Of a DNA stretch of 64,000 nucleotides, positions 11,065-20,237 are shown one piece after another (position 1 is the stretch's first letter; the number at the start of each line of letters is the position of its first letter). The DNA lies in NCBI RefSeq assembly GCF_014207375.1, contig NZ_JACHEE010000003.1, positions 248,001 through 312,000 of the forward strand. The letters are read 5' to 3'. A model generated the notes under the pieces. That model did no database searches and was not told the origin of the DNA. It saw only the letters and a program-made list of their open reading frames with translations. The translations under genes and the position numbers were made by a program. This stretch comes from Arthrobacter sp. AZCC_0090 (GTDB taxonomy: Bacteria; Actinomycetota; Actinomycetes; Actinomycetales; Micrococcaceae).

Positions 11065-12336
11065 GTGGACTATTTCGACAAAGTGAGCCTTGTTGATGGT
11101 CCATTCTTTTGGACCATCCTTGGCGCAGGAATCGCCGGGGGCGCGTTCCTCCTCATTCGACGAAGCTGGCGGTGGGTACTCTCCATTGTTGTGGCTGTCG
11201 TGATGGCAAGTGGAGTTGTGGCGTTCATCCACTGGATGCTCGTCAACGTTCTCACAGTGTTCCCTGAGGACCTCCCCTTCGATGTTCTCGCGTGGTCCGT
11301 GGTTGCTTTCTCAGCGCTGGCCCTCTTCCTAGTCCGGCTCCCTCGCTCTTCGTGGCGTGGCAGGAGTGCAGCTGCCGCCTCGTTCGTCGCTGTCCTGCTG
11401 CTCTCTGCGCTTCAGATCAACAGCTATTTCGGCCTCAACCACACGGCTGCTGATCTCTTCGGCCACAATGTGGGGCGGATCCCGGAACTTGGGGATGAGT
11501 TCAAGAAGGGTGCTTCCGGAAGCCTGAGAGCGTGGGCGCACGGTGGGGGATTAGTCCGCCGGGCATCGATTCCGGGGACCGAATCCGGTTTCAAGGCACA
11601 GGATGCTTTCATCTATCTGCCGCCTGCCTATCTGGTCGCCGATCGCACCCAACTACCAGTGCTGGTGCTGTTTGCCGGCCAGCCCGGACGTCCCGCCGAC
11701 TGGCTGACCGGCGGCCTGCTCGAACCGACCATGAATACCTTCGCGGCAAAACACGGTGGAGTGGCGCCGGTCGTGGTGGTGGTCGATCCCAACGGCTCCG
11801 ATACCGCGAACACCATCTGCATGGATAGCCGGATCGCCCGTGCCGACACTTACCTCTCTATCGATGTTCCGCGATGGATCAACTCGACTCTCGAGGTCTC
11901 CGCGGATCCGAGGAAATGGGCAGTCGGCGGGTTTTCCTTCGGTGCCACGTGTGCCATGCAGATGACTACCCTGCATCCTGAAATCTATCCTTCGTTCATT
12001 GCCTTCTCGGGCGAGCGGGAGCCTTCGCTTGGTCCGGACCGCCAGCGGACCATCCAGACCGCATTCGGCGGAGACTCTGCCGCTTTCGATGCCCTGACAC
12101 CGCTGATCTTGATGAAAAAACAAAACTACGCCGGGCATGCGGCCTTCATCGCGGTCGGTAGCGCTGATAGCGAATTCAGCCATTTCGCCACCGAGCTTGC
12201 GGCGGCAGCCCGCGGTTCAGGGTTCGACATCAGGCAGGCTTCAGTTGCCGGCGCCGGTCATTCGTGGGCCGTGGCCGTGCAAGAGTTTCCTTCTGCCCTG
12301 GATTTCCTGGCTCCTCGATGGGGGATCACACCGTGA
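11065..12336 (+). CDS. Membrane-anchored alpha/beta-hydrolase (esterase-D-like)
   Basis: This 423-aa protein starts with four membrane helices (about 12-31, 38-60, 76-93, 102-118). An external hydrolase domain follows, with nucleophile Ser291 in GGFSFGA, a probable Asp in VGSADSEF (about 370) and His in GAGHSW (about 405), so the triad looks intact. The fold resembles esterase D and mycolyltransferase-type enzymes. Its stop overlaps the start of the DUF2156 gene (GTGA), implying a shared pathway. By analogy with hydrolase-synthase gene pairs for aminoacyl-phosphatidylglycerol (for example PA0919/PA0920 of Pseudomonas), it may deacylate aminoacylated lipids. That role is inferred. Confidence 0.8.
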   Translation: MDYFDKVSLVDGPFFWTILGAGIAGGAFLLIRRSWRWVLSIVVAVVMASGVVAFIHWMLVNVLTVFPEDLPFDVLAWSVVAFSALALFLVRLPRSSWRGRSAAAASFVAVLLLSALQINSYFGLNHTAADLFGHNVGRIPELGDEFKKGASGSLRAWAHGGGLVRRASIPGTESGFKAQDAFIYLPPAYLVADRTQLPVLVLFAGQPGRPADWLTGGLLEPTMNTFAAKHGGVAPVVVVVDPNGSDTANTICMDSRIARADTYLSIDVPRWINSTLEVSADPRKWAVGGFSFGATCAMQMTTLHPEIYPSFIAFSGEREPSLGPDRQRTIQTAFGGDSAAFDALTPLILMKKQNYAGHAAFIAVGSADSEFSHFATELAAAARGSGFDIRQASVAGAGHSWAVAVQEFPSALDFLAPRWGITP

Positions 12337-14897
12337 GCACCCAGGAAGCTCAATTGTCCAAGGACCAAGCAGCTGCGCACGAGGACTCCAAGCCAGCGCG
12401 GAAGGTGGTGGCAGCGCTCGTCCGGGCCATGGTTGCAAACGTGGCTGTCCATATTGGCGCGATCCCGTTCACTGTGGGGGTGCTAGCGCTCTATCTGCTC
12501 ACTCCGGCCATCTTCGACCCGGACATCGCATCCAGCCCAGATGTGTTGCGTCACCTGACCAGCGTGAGCGGTGGCGGATTGAAGTCCGGGGACTGGTGGT
12601 CCATCTGGACATCGATGTTCTTTGCCGCCAACCCCTTCGACTACGTCGCGAGTTCGTTGCTGCTCGTCGTGTTGCTGGGCTCTTCAGAGCGCAAACTGGG
12701 ATGGTTCCGAACGGCAGCAGGCTTCCTTGGCGGCCAGTTTGCCACGGTCACTGCTTTTCTGTTGGTGGTCCAGCTTGCGGCCTACGCGGACGACGGTTGG
12801 CTGGGACGGATGATGGATGCCAGGACTTCGGGTCCCGTTCCGGCTACCCTCTTCGTCTCGATGGCCGCGAGCGGGCTTCTACCCACTTTGTGGCGTCGGC
12901 GGTTGAGGGCAACGGTTGTGTCGTTGGCACTTCTCTTGGTCCTGTACGTTGGCGACCCTTCTGCCGTCATGGCGCTGACTGGTGCGCTGCTAGGCCTCGG
13001 AGCCGGGTTCTGGCTCCAACTCGACCAAGGAATTCAACCGAGCCATCGGGCGACCAGGCGCGAGACGCGAAACTTGTTGTCGCTCATGGTGGCGATTTTC
13101 GGCGTCGGGCCCCTCGTGGCAGGCGCCGTGCGGAGCCCGGCAGGGCCGTTGGCATTGCTCAGGGAAATGGTCCTGAACCCCGTTCCGACACTCACGCAGT
13201 TGCAGGCGAACTGTGGCGGCACCGTGGACATCACGTGCCTGGAGCTTGGGCGGCAGGGCTATCCCGGGCCAGCCGGCGTGGCTCTTGCCGTGGTACCCGC
13301 ACTGCTTCTCCTCATTTGTGCGGTGGGCATGCGCCAAGGAAGGCGCTTGGCCCTGAAGATCGCCATCGGAGTGCAGCTTGGGGTGGTGGCGCTGTCCTTG
13401 GCCTATCTGGTTTTGTTTGCCAGCATTCCGCATTTTCCAGGACGGGGCCGCACTGTGGTTCTTGGGTCCGCAGTGTTCCATATCCTGACTCTCGCGCTGG
13501 TTCCGCTCATCCTGGCAGTTCTGCTTTTCCTGTTCAGGGGCAACTTTGTCGTGGGATCGAGGGCGCCTCTTCGCCGTAAGATGGCGTGGCTGGTTGGCGG
13601 AACGTTGCTGGTATTGGCGAGTGCCTACACAGGGGCCTGGCTCGGCTCGGGCGGTATGGCGCACGACGGCGGCATCCTGGGGCTCATTGCCGAACTCGCC
13701 CGGCAGTATCTCCCGCTGCCGATACCCACGGCTTTCGGACGCGTGTTCGCCGAGCGCAGCGCCGCAGAGTCAATATTGTTCGCCTGGTCCGGGATTATTT
13801 TCTGGCTTGTGGCACTCGCCGCTGTATGGACACTGCTTCTCAAACGGCAACACGGTCCAGGCGGAGACGATCCGGCCCGTCTAGCGGCAAGGGATTTGGT
13901 CAAGCGGGGCGGAGAGTCACTCTCCTGGATGTCGCTATGGGAGCCGAACAAGTTCTGGTTCACTCCGGGGATGGACGCTGGCATTGCCTACCAGCAGCAC
14001 GGAAACGTCGCACTGACCCTTGCCGGTCCGTTCGGCGTTCCCGAACAGGCCCGGGCAGCGACCGAAGGCTTTCTTGACTACTGCGCGGACCACGCCTTGG
14101 TGCCGTGCCTCTACTCCTGTACCGAGGCATTGTGGCCGATGTTGCAATCCACGGGGTTTCGCCGCATTGCCGTTGCCCAGGAAACCCGGCTCTCCATCCG
14201 TGATCTTGAGTTCACCGGCAAAGCGTGGCAAAACGTCCGCACGGCCAAGAACCGGGCGCTCAAGGCCGGTGTTGAAGCCCGGTGGGGACGCTATTCCGAG
14301 TTCTCCCAGCACATCCGTTCCCAGCTTGGCGAGGTGTCGGAAGAATGGGCCGCCAGGAAAAAGGTACCTGAAATGGGCTTTACCCTGGGTTCCCTCGACG
14401 AACTGATGGACGACGAAGTGCTTTGTTGCATAGCTGTCGACAGCAAAGGGTTTGTCTACGGGGTGACCAGTTGGCTGCCCGTGTTTCGTGAGGGCCGGGT
14501 GATTAGCTGGACATTGGACTTCATGCGCCGGCGGGGTGATGCATTCCCAGGCATCATGGAATTCATGATTGCCTCAGCGGTGCAGGAGTTGCGCCAGGGA
14601 GTGGAAGTCATTTCCCTGTCGGGTTCACCCTTGGCTGGGGAGACAGGGGAATTTTCCACCGGGGATGCCGGAATGGCAGGGATTCTTGACCTTGTTGGCA
14701 GGACCTTGGAACCTGTTTACGGATTCCGCTCGTTGGCCCGCTTCAAATCGAAGTTCCAGCCGGAGTATAGGAACCTGTATATGTACTATCAGGACAGCTT
14801 GGAGATTCCCGCGATCGGCGCTGCGCTCAGCCGGGCATATTTGCCAGGGCTGTCCGTTCGGCAAACCGCCAGGCTTCTCCGCACGCTCGTTGCCTGA
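12333..14897 (+). CDS. Rhomboid-like membrane domain fused to DUF2156 aminoacyl-lipid transferase (MprF-type)
   Basis: Starting at the GTG that overlaps the esterase stop gives 854 aa; GTG 12264 and ATG 12318 are alternatives. Residues about 30-240 resemble a rhomboid fold, but the catalytic Gly-x-Ser and His are not seen (APVPATLFVS and TGALLGLGAG at the expected places), so this part is probably inactive. More membrane helices follow to about residue 520. The C-terminal third is DUF2156, the GNAT-like catalytic domain of MprF/LysX enzymes: 'GNVALTLAGPFG', 'GFRRIAVAQETRL', 'KNRALKAGVEARWG', 'DFMRRRGDAFPGIMEF'. Such enzymes move an amino acid from tRNA to phosphatidylglycerol or diacylglycerol, altering surface charge. 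A hairpin terminator follows. Confidence 0.85.
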   Translation: MSTQEAQLSKDQAAAHEDSKPARKVVAALVRAMVANVAVHIGAIPFTVGVLALYLLTPAIFDPDIASSPDVLRHLTSVSGGGLKSGDWWSIWTSMFFAANPFDYVASSLLLVVLLGSSERKLGWFRTAAGFLGGQFATVTAFLLVVQLAAYADDGWLGRMMDARTSGPVPATLFVSMAASGLLPTLWRRRLRATVVSLALLLVLYVGDPSAVMALTGALLGLGAGFWLQLDQGIQPSHRATRRETRNLLSLMVAIFGVGPLVAGAVRSPAGPLALLREMVLNPVPTLTQLQANCGGTVDITCLELGRQGYPGPAGVALAVVPALLLLICAVGMRQGRRLALKIAIGVQLGVVALSLAYLVLFASIPHFPGRGRTVVLGSAVFHILTLALVPLILAVLLFLFRGNFVVGSRAPLRRKMAWLVGGTLLVLASAYTGAWLGSGGMAHDGGILGLIAELARQYLPLPIPTAFGRVFAERSAAESILFAWSGIIFWLVALAAVWTLLLKRQHGPGGDDPARLAARDLVKRGGESLSWMSLWEPNKFWFTPGMDAGIAYQQHGNVALTLAGPFGVPEQARAATEGFLDYCADHALVPCLYSCTEALWPMLQSTGFRRIAVAQETRLSIRDLEFTGKAWQNVRTAKNRALKAGVEARWGRYSEFSQHIRSQLGEVSEEWAARKKVPEMGFTLGSLDELMDDEVLCCIAVDSKGFVYGVTSWLPVFREGRVISWTLDFMRRRGDAFPGIMEFMIASAVQELRQGVEVISLSGSPLAGETGEFSTGDAGMAGILDLVGRTLEPVYGFRSLARFKSKFQPEYRNLYMYYQDSLEIPAIGAALSRAYLPGLSVRQTARLLRTLVA

Positions 14898-14905
14898 AAA
14901 GGAAA

Positions 14906-14936
14906 AAGGGGTTCCGCATCCTGTGCGGAACCCCTT
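14906..14936. terminator. Bidirectional hairpin terminator between the DUF2156 gene and cspA
   Basis: A perfect 13-bp stem, AAGGGGTTCCGCA with TGCGGAACCCCTT, has a five-base loop. It is flanked by an A-run on the left and TCCTT on the right, so it can end transcription from both the plus-strand DUF2156 gene and the minus-strand cold-shock gene. Confidence 0.85.
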
Positions 14937-14970
14937 CCTTGAACCTGCCAGGCAGAATCAATCAGTCAAA

Positions 14971-15174
14971 CTAGACGGCGGTGACGCCGGTGGCCTGCGG
15001 GCCCTTCGCGCCCTGACCGATCTCGAACTGAACACGCTGGTTCTCGTCGAGGGTGCGGAAGCCGCCGGTCTGGATCTCGGAGTAGTGGACAAAGACGTCG
15101 CCTTCTGCGTCGTCCGGGGTAATGAAGCCGAAGCCCTTTTCAGCGTTGAACCACTTGACGGTGCCCAGTGCCAT
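14971..15174 (-). CDS. cspA: Cold-shock protein, CspA family
   Basis: The 67-aa single OB-fold protein has RNP1 KGFGFI (13-18) and RNP2 VFVHY (27-31). ATG 15174 is supported by AGGAG nine bases upstream and by the family start MALGTVKWF; an in-frame ATG further upstream is not needed. It binds single-stranded RNA and melts secondary structure at low temperature. A structured leader of up to about 300 bases precedes it. Confidence 0.95.
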   Translation of the reverse strand: MALGTVKWFNAEKGFGFITPDDAEGDVFVHYSEIQTGGFRTLDENQRVQFEIGQGAKGPQATGVTAV

Positions 15175-15477
15175 TTTTTGTTTCTCCTCATTGTGGAACT
15201 TTAAGTCCGGCACACCGCGTGCCGGCCTTGGTTACTCCGCGAGAAGACCTGGTTCTCCGCCCAAGCCAGGCTTGGTTGGCTTCGCAGGAGCTTCACGCTC
15301 GCAACACGTCTTGCGAGCATGAATCACACCTACACAAAGACTGCTACAACACTTTCATGGCGGATACTGGAGGTCAACGGTCTGTTCAGGAATTCCGACA
15401 AATTTTAAGTAAAAAGAAGGTAACGGAAGAAAGCGCACCCGCCATTGGCGCTGCCATTGGCCGTCCGCGAATTCGGC
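15175..15477 (-). promoter_or_regulatory. Gene-free stretch: probable cspA leader with two perfect hairpins
   Basis: This 303-base gap lies upstream of cspA and after nagA. It holds CCAAGCC-A-GGCTTGG (15261-15275) and an 8-bp stem GCTCGCAA/TTGCGAGC with a six-base loop (15297-15318). A TTGACC read on the minus strand at 15373-15378 could be a -35 box, though no good -10 was found. Long folded leaders are a known way of controlling cspA-type mRNAs. No other gene is supported here. Confidence 0.4.
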
Positions 15478-16725
15478 CTAGGCCAGCCAATCCCCATTGC
15501 GCAATACACCCGCAAGTTGCAGTTCCTTGTCCACGACCACCAGATCGGCCCGCAGACCCCTGCGAAGGCCGCCAAGTTCATCGGAGAGCCCCAAAACCGC
15601 GGCGGGAACCGCCGTCGCCGATGAAACAGCGTCCGCGAGCCCGACGCCGGCAGCAACAGTGCGCCGGACGACGTCGAGCATGGTGGCAGTGCCGCCGGCA
15701 ATCGAACCGGTGGCATCCAAAGTGGCCACGCCGTCCGTCACGGTCACTGGCGAGGGGCCCAGCATGTAGTTCCCGTCGGAGAGCCCGGCTGCTGCCATCG
15801 AGTCGGTCACCAGGACAACGTTCGCGGCACCTACCAGCTGAAAAACGGTTGCCACGGTGCTTGGATCGAGGTGGGTACCGTCGGCGATCAATTCCACCAC
15901 GGCCTTGCCTTCCTGGGCCGTGCGCAGGCAAGCGGCAACCGGCCCGGGGGAGCGGTGGTGCATGGGCGGCATGCCGTTGAACAAGTGGGTAACGGTTGGC
16001 AAAGAGCTGACGCCGTCGAAACCAGCGGATTCCAGGCCCTCCCTTGCCGCAATGAGGGAGGCGGCGGCCGTCGCGTCGTCGCAATCGGTATGGCCGAGCG
16101 ACGGCGTTACTCCGTGGAACGTCATCAGGTCCACTAGCGCTGCGGCTCCGGGAAGCTCGGGGGCATAAGTCATCGTGGCAAGCTTGCCTGCAGCCGCTTC
16201 AACCAGCTCGTTCATGAGATCCAGGTCCGGTTCAAGCAAGTAAGCGGGATTCTGCGCGCCGCAGCGGGCATGGGAGAGGAAAGGCCCCTCCAAGTGGATT
16301 CCCGCCACGAGTCCTTCATCGGCCAAACGGACGTAGAGCTCGATGCCACGGAGGAGGTCCTCCCGCGGCGCCGTGACCATGCTGGCGAGTAAGGTTGTGG
16401 TCCCGGACCGGTGCAGGAAATCGATGGCCTTGCGCGCGGAGGATTCGTCGGCCCCCGGGAAGTCGCCACCGTTGCCGCCGTGGCAATGCACATCCACGAA
16501 ACCGGGAACGATGTAACGTTCTTTGGGGAAATCCGTGCGCGGCGTTTCCTCGAAGCCTTCAAATGATGCTTCGTGGAACTCAGCGGCCGGCCCAGCAAAG
16601 GCAATGCGATCATCTTCCACCGCCACCAGGCCGTCTTCGATCACCACACCGTCACTGACGATCGTTCCGGTAATCAGGTGGCGCACAGGCGCAGAAAAAG
16701 ATGCAGGCCGGTCTGGGACAGTCAT
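15478..16725 (-). CDS. nagA: N-acetylglucosamine-6-phosphate deacetylase
   Basis: The 415-aa amidohydrolase has the metal site HxH in FVDVHCHGG (His80, His82), the metal-binding Glu in HLEGPFL, His in LGHTDCD, the substrate-binding HLFNGM and the catalytic Asp in VTDSMAAAG. It converts GlcNAc-6-phosphate to glucosamine-6-phosphate and acetate in the cytoplasm. The next enzyme, NagB, is encoded 10 kb away at 26682 rather than adjacent. Length and motif order are normal. Confidence 0.95.
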   Translation of the reverse strand: MTVPDRPASFSAPVRHLITGTIVSDGVVIEDGLVAVEDDRIAFAGPAAEFHEASFEGFEETPRTDFPKERYIVPGFVDVHCHGGNGGDFPGADESSARKAIDFLHRSGTTTLLASMVTAPREDLLRGIELYVRLADEGLVAGIHLEGPFLSHARCGAQNPAYLLEPDLDLMNELVEAAAGKLATMTYAPELPGAAALVDLMTFHGVTPSLGHTDCDDATAAASLIAAREGLESAGFDGVSSLPTVTHLFNGMPPMHHRSPGPVAACLRTAQEGKAVVELIADGTHLDPSTVATVFQLVGAANVVLVTDSMAAAGLSDGNYMLGPSPVTVTDGVATLDATGSIAGGTATMLDVVRRTVAAGVGLADAVSSATAVPAAVLGLSDELGGLRRGLRADLVVVDKELQLAGVLRNGDWLA

Positions 16726-16799
16726 GCTTTGATTCTAGTTGCCCCTGGTTGCCGCTGACCCGGTTTGAATCGGGATGAAGGCCGGACCAACCGGAACGC

Positions 16800-17504
16800 C
16801 TAGAACAAGCGCGACTCGCTGTCATCTACGCCGCGCATGGCGTCATAGTCCAAGGTGACGCAGTCTATTCCGCGGTCGTTGGCAAGGACCTTCGCCTGCG
16901 GCTTGATCTGCTGGGCCGCAAAGATGCCCCGTACGGGTGCCAGCAAGGGATCGCGGTTGAGCAGCTCAAGGTAGCGCGTGAGCTGCTCGACGCCGTCGAT
17001 GTCGCCGCGCCGCTTGAGTTCGACGGCGACTGTCCCGCCGTCGCTGTCCCTGGCGAGGATGTCGACCGGACCGATGGCGGTGAAATACTCACGGCGGATG
17101 AGCGAATAGCCGGCCCCGAGGGTTTCGATTTGCTCAGCAAGCAGTCGCTGCAGGTCAGCCTCGACGCCGTCCTTGATGAGCCCGGGGTCCGTTCCGAGGT
17201 CGTGGGACGTGTCATGGATTTGCTCGTAGATGTTGATGATGAGCCGGTCATCGGTCTTGGCCGATTGCACGGTCCACTGCTCCACCACGCCTTCTTCGAC
17301 CTCAGTCTCCTCCGGCGTCGTCACCCGCAGAGTAGCGGGCGGGCTCATCCAGTTCAGCGGCTTGTAGGAACCGCCGTCGGAGTGGACCAGCACGGAACCA
17401 TCGGATTTGACGAGCAAAAGCCGGGTGGCAAGCGGGAGGTGGGCCTTGAGGCGGCCAACGTAATCAACGGAACAACGGGCTATGACGAGTCGCACCCGCT
17501 CCAC
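16800..17504 (-). CDS. nucS: Mismatch-specific endonuclease NucS/EndoMS
   Basis: This 234-aa protein starts at GTG after GGAAG. The N-terminal DNA-binding domain has '[11 protein letters not shown]'; the C-terminal PD-(D/E)xK nuclease has Asp in GPVDILARD and the Glu-x-Lys of VAVELKRR. The C-terminus ends in ESRLF, matching the short clamp-binding tail of the family. NucS replaces MutS/MutL mismatch repair in many actinobacteria, cutting both strands at mismatches. It is divergent from the gene at 17553 with 48 bases between. Confidence 0.95.
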   Translation of the reverse strand: MERVRLVIARCSVDYVGRLKAHLPLATRLLLVKSDGSVLVHSDGGSYKPLNWMSPPATLRVTTPEETEVEEGVVEQWTVQSAKTDDRLIINIYEQIHDTSHDLGTDPGLIKDGVEADLQRLLAEQIETLGAGYSLIRREYFTAIGPVDILARDSDGGTVAVELKRRGDIDGVEQLTRYLELLNRDPLLAPVRGIFAAQQIKPQAKVLANDRGIDCVTLDYDAMRGVDDSESRLF

Positions 17505-17552
17505 TTTACTTCCTCTGCCGCTTGCATTCAGCGACTGGTGCAGAATGGAGTC

Positions 17553-17885
17553 ATGCCCCGCTCCAACCGCCCCCGACGCACCGAATCAGCCAAGGCAAGC
17601 TGGAAACGGACAGGCGAGTCGCCGGAACTGGATCTGGAACGCGCCCGTTCGGGGATCGCCCGCAGGGAAAGCGCCCCCGACGGCGACTGGATGGTCCGGA
17701 CCATGACCGCGCGGAATGCCGAGAAGACGTATATTTGCCCCGGTTGTTCGATGGCCATCACGCCAGGCGTCGCGCACTTGGTGGTGTGGTCCGAGACGCA
17801 CCTTTTCGGCGAAGCCGCAGGATTGGCCGAACGCCGCCACTGGCACAACAACTGCTGGACAGGCCGGACATACAGGTACCGCTGA
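17553..17885 (+). CDS. Small zinc-ribbon-like protein next to nucS
   Basis: This 110-aa protein has a basic, Arg-rich first half and a C-terminal half with CPGC (in [11 protein letters not shown]) and HWHNNCW, a plausible Cys/His zinc site. ATG 17553 follows GGAG with short spacing. Homologues beside nucS in actinobacteria are often labelled ATP/GTP-binding, but I see no Walker motif here. The conserved divergent pairing suggests a DNA-related role; this is inference only. Confidence 0.7.
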   Translation: MPRSNRPRRTESAKASWKRTGESPELDLERARSGIARRESAPDGDWMVRTMTARNAEKTYICPGCSMAITPGVAHLVVWSETHLFGEAAGLAERRHWHNNCWTGRTYRYR

Positions 17886-17903
17886 GCACTTAAGCTTGAA
17901 AGC

Positions 17904-18698
17904 ATGAGTTTCGATCCTGCCTCCTTCGTTTTCAGCCAGCCGGAGTCTGCCACGGATATCCGGGCCTCCACGGTTCTGCCGGCGCGCCGCGAGAACGTGG
18001 AGTTCCTCACCGAGGACGGCAAGTTGCTCGTGGGAGAACTGGCGTTGCCGGAATCCGGGGAGATCTCGGCAACGCTGATTACCCTGCACCCCTTGCCAAC
18101 GCACGGCGGATTCATGGATTCGCACGTCTACCGCAAAGCGTCCTATCGGCTACCGGCCCTGGCCGGCGTCGCGGTTTTGCGCTTCAATACACGGGGAACG
18201 CATTCGCCACGGGGTACCAGCCAGGGGAAGTTCGATGAGGGAATCGGCGAACGGTACGACGTCGAAGCCGCCGTTCGCTTCGCGGTGGAACGCGGGCTTC
18301 CGAACCGCTGGTTGGTCGGCTGGTCCTTTGGTACGGAGCTGGCCTTGATGTACGGGGCAGTTGAACCTGTGGCTTCCCAAGTGGAAGGAGCTGTCCTGCT
18401 GTCACCGCCGCTGCACCGGGCCACGGACGTGCACCTGAAAGAATGGGCTGCCTCGGGAAAGCCGCTGACTGTCCTGGTTCCGGAACACGATGACTATCTT
18501 CAGCCCGCTGAGGCCGCTGAGCGGTTCAGCCTGGTGCCACAGGCCCGTGTCCTGGGGATCGACGGCGCCAAGCACCTATGGGTGGGGGAGAAGTACGCGG
18601 CCCGGGTTCTGGACGAGATCGTCGACGACGTGACCGACGCCGGTGCGGGACCCGGCGGCCTGCCCCGCGAATGGACAGGTCCGGTGGCTACCGCGTGA
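17904..18698 (+). CDS. Alpha/beta-hydrolase family protein
   Basis: This 264-aa cytoplasmic hydrolase has the nucleophile elbow GWSFGTE, an oxyanion-type 'LHPLPTHGG' loop, acidic 'VPEHDDYL' and a C-terminal His in 'GAKHLWVG', completing a Ser-Asp-His triad. It resembles small dienelactone-hydrolase or YcjY-like proteins. It begins 18 bases after the zinc-ribbon gene, so the two are probably co-transcribed. The substrate is unknown. Confidence 0.85.
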   Translation: MSFDPASFVFSQPESATDIRASTVLPARRENVEFLTEDGKLLVGELALPESGEISATLITLHPLPTHGGFMDSHVYRKASYRLPALAGVAVLRFNTRGTHSPRGTSQGKFDEGIGERYDVEAAVRFAVERGLPNRWLVGWSFGTELALMYGAVEPVASQVEGAVLLSPPLHRATDVHLKEWAASGKPLTVLVPEHDDYLQPAEAAERFSLVPQARVLGIDGAKHLWVGEKYAARVLDEIVDDVTDAGAGPGGLPREWTGPVATA

Positions 18699-18747
18699 CC
18701 GGCGGCTGCTGCCTGAGCAGCGGTCGGTCCTTTGGCGACTGCCAGGC

Positions 18748-20046
18748 CTAGTGGCGGTCCTGGCGAACGATGAAGACTTCCTTGATCAGCAGCATGATGG
18801 CTGCCGCCGTCGGGATGGCGATCAAGGCGCCGAGGACGCCCAGCAGGCTGCCGCCCGCAATCACCGAGATCACGGCGACTGCGCCGGGAACAGCGACGGC
18901 CTTCTGCATGATGCGTGGGGAGATGAAGTAGGCCTCGAATTGCAGATAGGCGAAGTAGCAGATGGCGTAGATCACGGCCGTTTGCCAGCCGGCGGTCAAG
19001 GCCACCAGGATGACCACTACGGCCGCGATCATTCCTCCCACCAGCGGTATGAACGCAAGCAGGGCAACCACGAAAGCCAGAAGGACGCTGAACGGAATGC
19101 CGAGGATACTCATGACGATGAAGGCGAACAATGCGTTCAGCAAGGCCACACAAACCTGGCCGATCACGTAGTTGCCTACTGAACGTGTGATTTCCTCTGA
19201 CAGGGCCTCCACGCGCGGCCGGCGCGACCGGGGGGCGAGCCTGTAACCCCACCTTTTCATGGCGGGCAGCGCACCGAGGAAGTAAAGGCTGAGGACCAGG
19301 ACGATGAGCGTCCCGAACACGCCATTGGCCACCGTGGAACCGAAGCCGACCACGCCGCCGAAGATTCCGCCCATGGCGTCAGGGTTCTTGACGAATTTGT
19401 CCAGCTCCTGGCTGATCCTGTCACGGACGCCGAACTGGCTGTCCAGGGACCTGAAGAAATCGGAATCCACGAAGCCCCGGATCCAGTCCGGAGCCTGCCG
19501 CACGATCTGCGAGACCTGCTCCACGATCGTGGGGATAAGGGTTCCAAAGAACGCTGCCACTCCGGCAACAACAGCTCCGACTGCGATGACGACGCCGGCC
19601 GGGCGCGGAATCCTTCGGCCCTCAAGCCAGCGAACCACGGGATCCAAGCCCAGCGCGATGAACAAGGCGGTCACGATCCATAGCAAAAGCTGGGCGGTAT
19701 TTGTGCCGATGTAGAACAACAAGAGCGCGACGCCGACGCCGGCCGTGCCCATGAATCCGAGATAAAGCGGATGCTGCGCGGACATCCGCGGGCCGGGAGA
19801 GCCGAAGCGTGGACCGCCGGATTCATCCAGATCGGCCTCGGCTGTTCCATCGTGCTCAAGCTCGGGCGGCATCTCGAAACGGACCCGCGGCTGTGCGCCC
19901 GGAATGGGCTGGCGGAGCCTGCGGACGAAGGAAGCCATCAGCCCCTCGCCGTGATCCTTGCCATCCTGGGCGGACCCGGTAGCCAAACCATCCGGGGTGG
20001 TCCCGGGCTGTTGTTCGGCGGGAGTCGGATCCTTGCGCTCTTTCAC
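18748..20046 (-). CDS. AI-2E family (TqsA/PerM-type) transporter
   Basis: The core has eight membrane helices with the family pattern 'ALGLDPVVRWLEGRRIPRPAGV', a long periplasmic-side helix region (about 190-260), 'YVIGQVCVALLNALFAF', and a final 'IPTAAAIMLLIKEVFI'. The start is uncertain: GTG 20046 has AAAAGG upstream and gives 432 aa; ATG 19938 follows GAGGGG; an upstream ATG at 20151 gives 467 aa. The N-terminal ~110 residues are polar and cytoplasmic. Members export signalling molecules or act as Na+/H+ antiporters; the role here is not evident. Confidence 0.85.
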   Translation of the reverse strand: MKERKDPTPAEQQPGTTPDGLATGSAQDGKDHGEGLMASFVRRLRQPIPGAQPRVRFEMPPELEHDGTAEADLDESGGPRFGSPGPRMSAQHPLYLGFMGTAGVGVALLLFYIGTNTAQLLLWIVTALFIALGLDPVVRWLEGRRIPRPAGVVIAVGAVVAGVAAFFGTLIPTIVEQVSQIVRQAPDWIRGFVDSDFFRSLDSQFGVRDRISQELDKFVKNPDAMGGIFGGVVGFGSTVANGVFGTLIVLVLSLYFLGALPAMKRWGYRLAPRSRRPRVEALSEEITRSVGNYVIGQVCVALLNALFAFIVMSILGIPFSVLLAFVVALLAFIPLVGGMIAAVVVILVALTAGWQTAVIYAICYFAYLQFEAYFISPRIMQKAVAVPGAVAVISVIAGGSLLGVLGALIAIPTAAAIMLLIKEVFIVRQDRH

Positions 20047-20237
20047 GTGTTTCAGCTGCCTTTTCGTTCCGCGTTCAGGCTCCGGAGGTGCCCGATGTGA
20101 TGTTGTTCGCCACACTATCAGCAGGCAGGAATTGGCGGATTCTAGGGGCAAAGGGGGGCGCGGGGGGCCTCTAGGGCAGGACTCCGAACTGACTCTTCGG
20201 TAACAAAACCGTTACCCTTGAAGTTCAACGACCGCTG

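Noticed and set aside
12137..13579. 480-codon plus-strand frame overlapping the DUF2156 gene
   Set aside because: Composition is random Arg/Gly/Ser-rich and the in-phase gene has membrane helices and a known domain.
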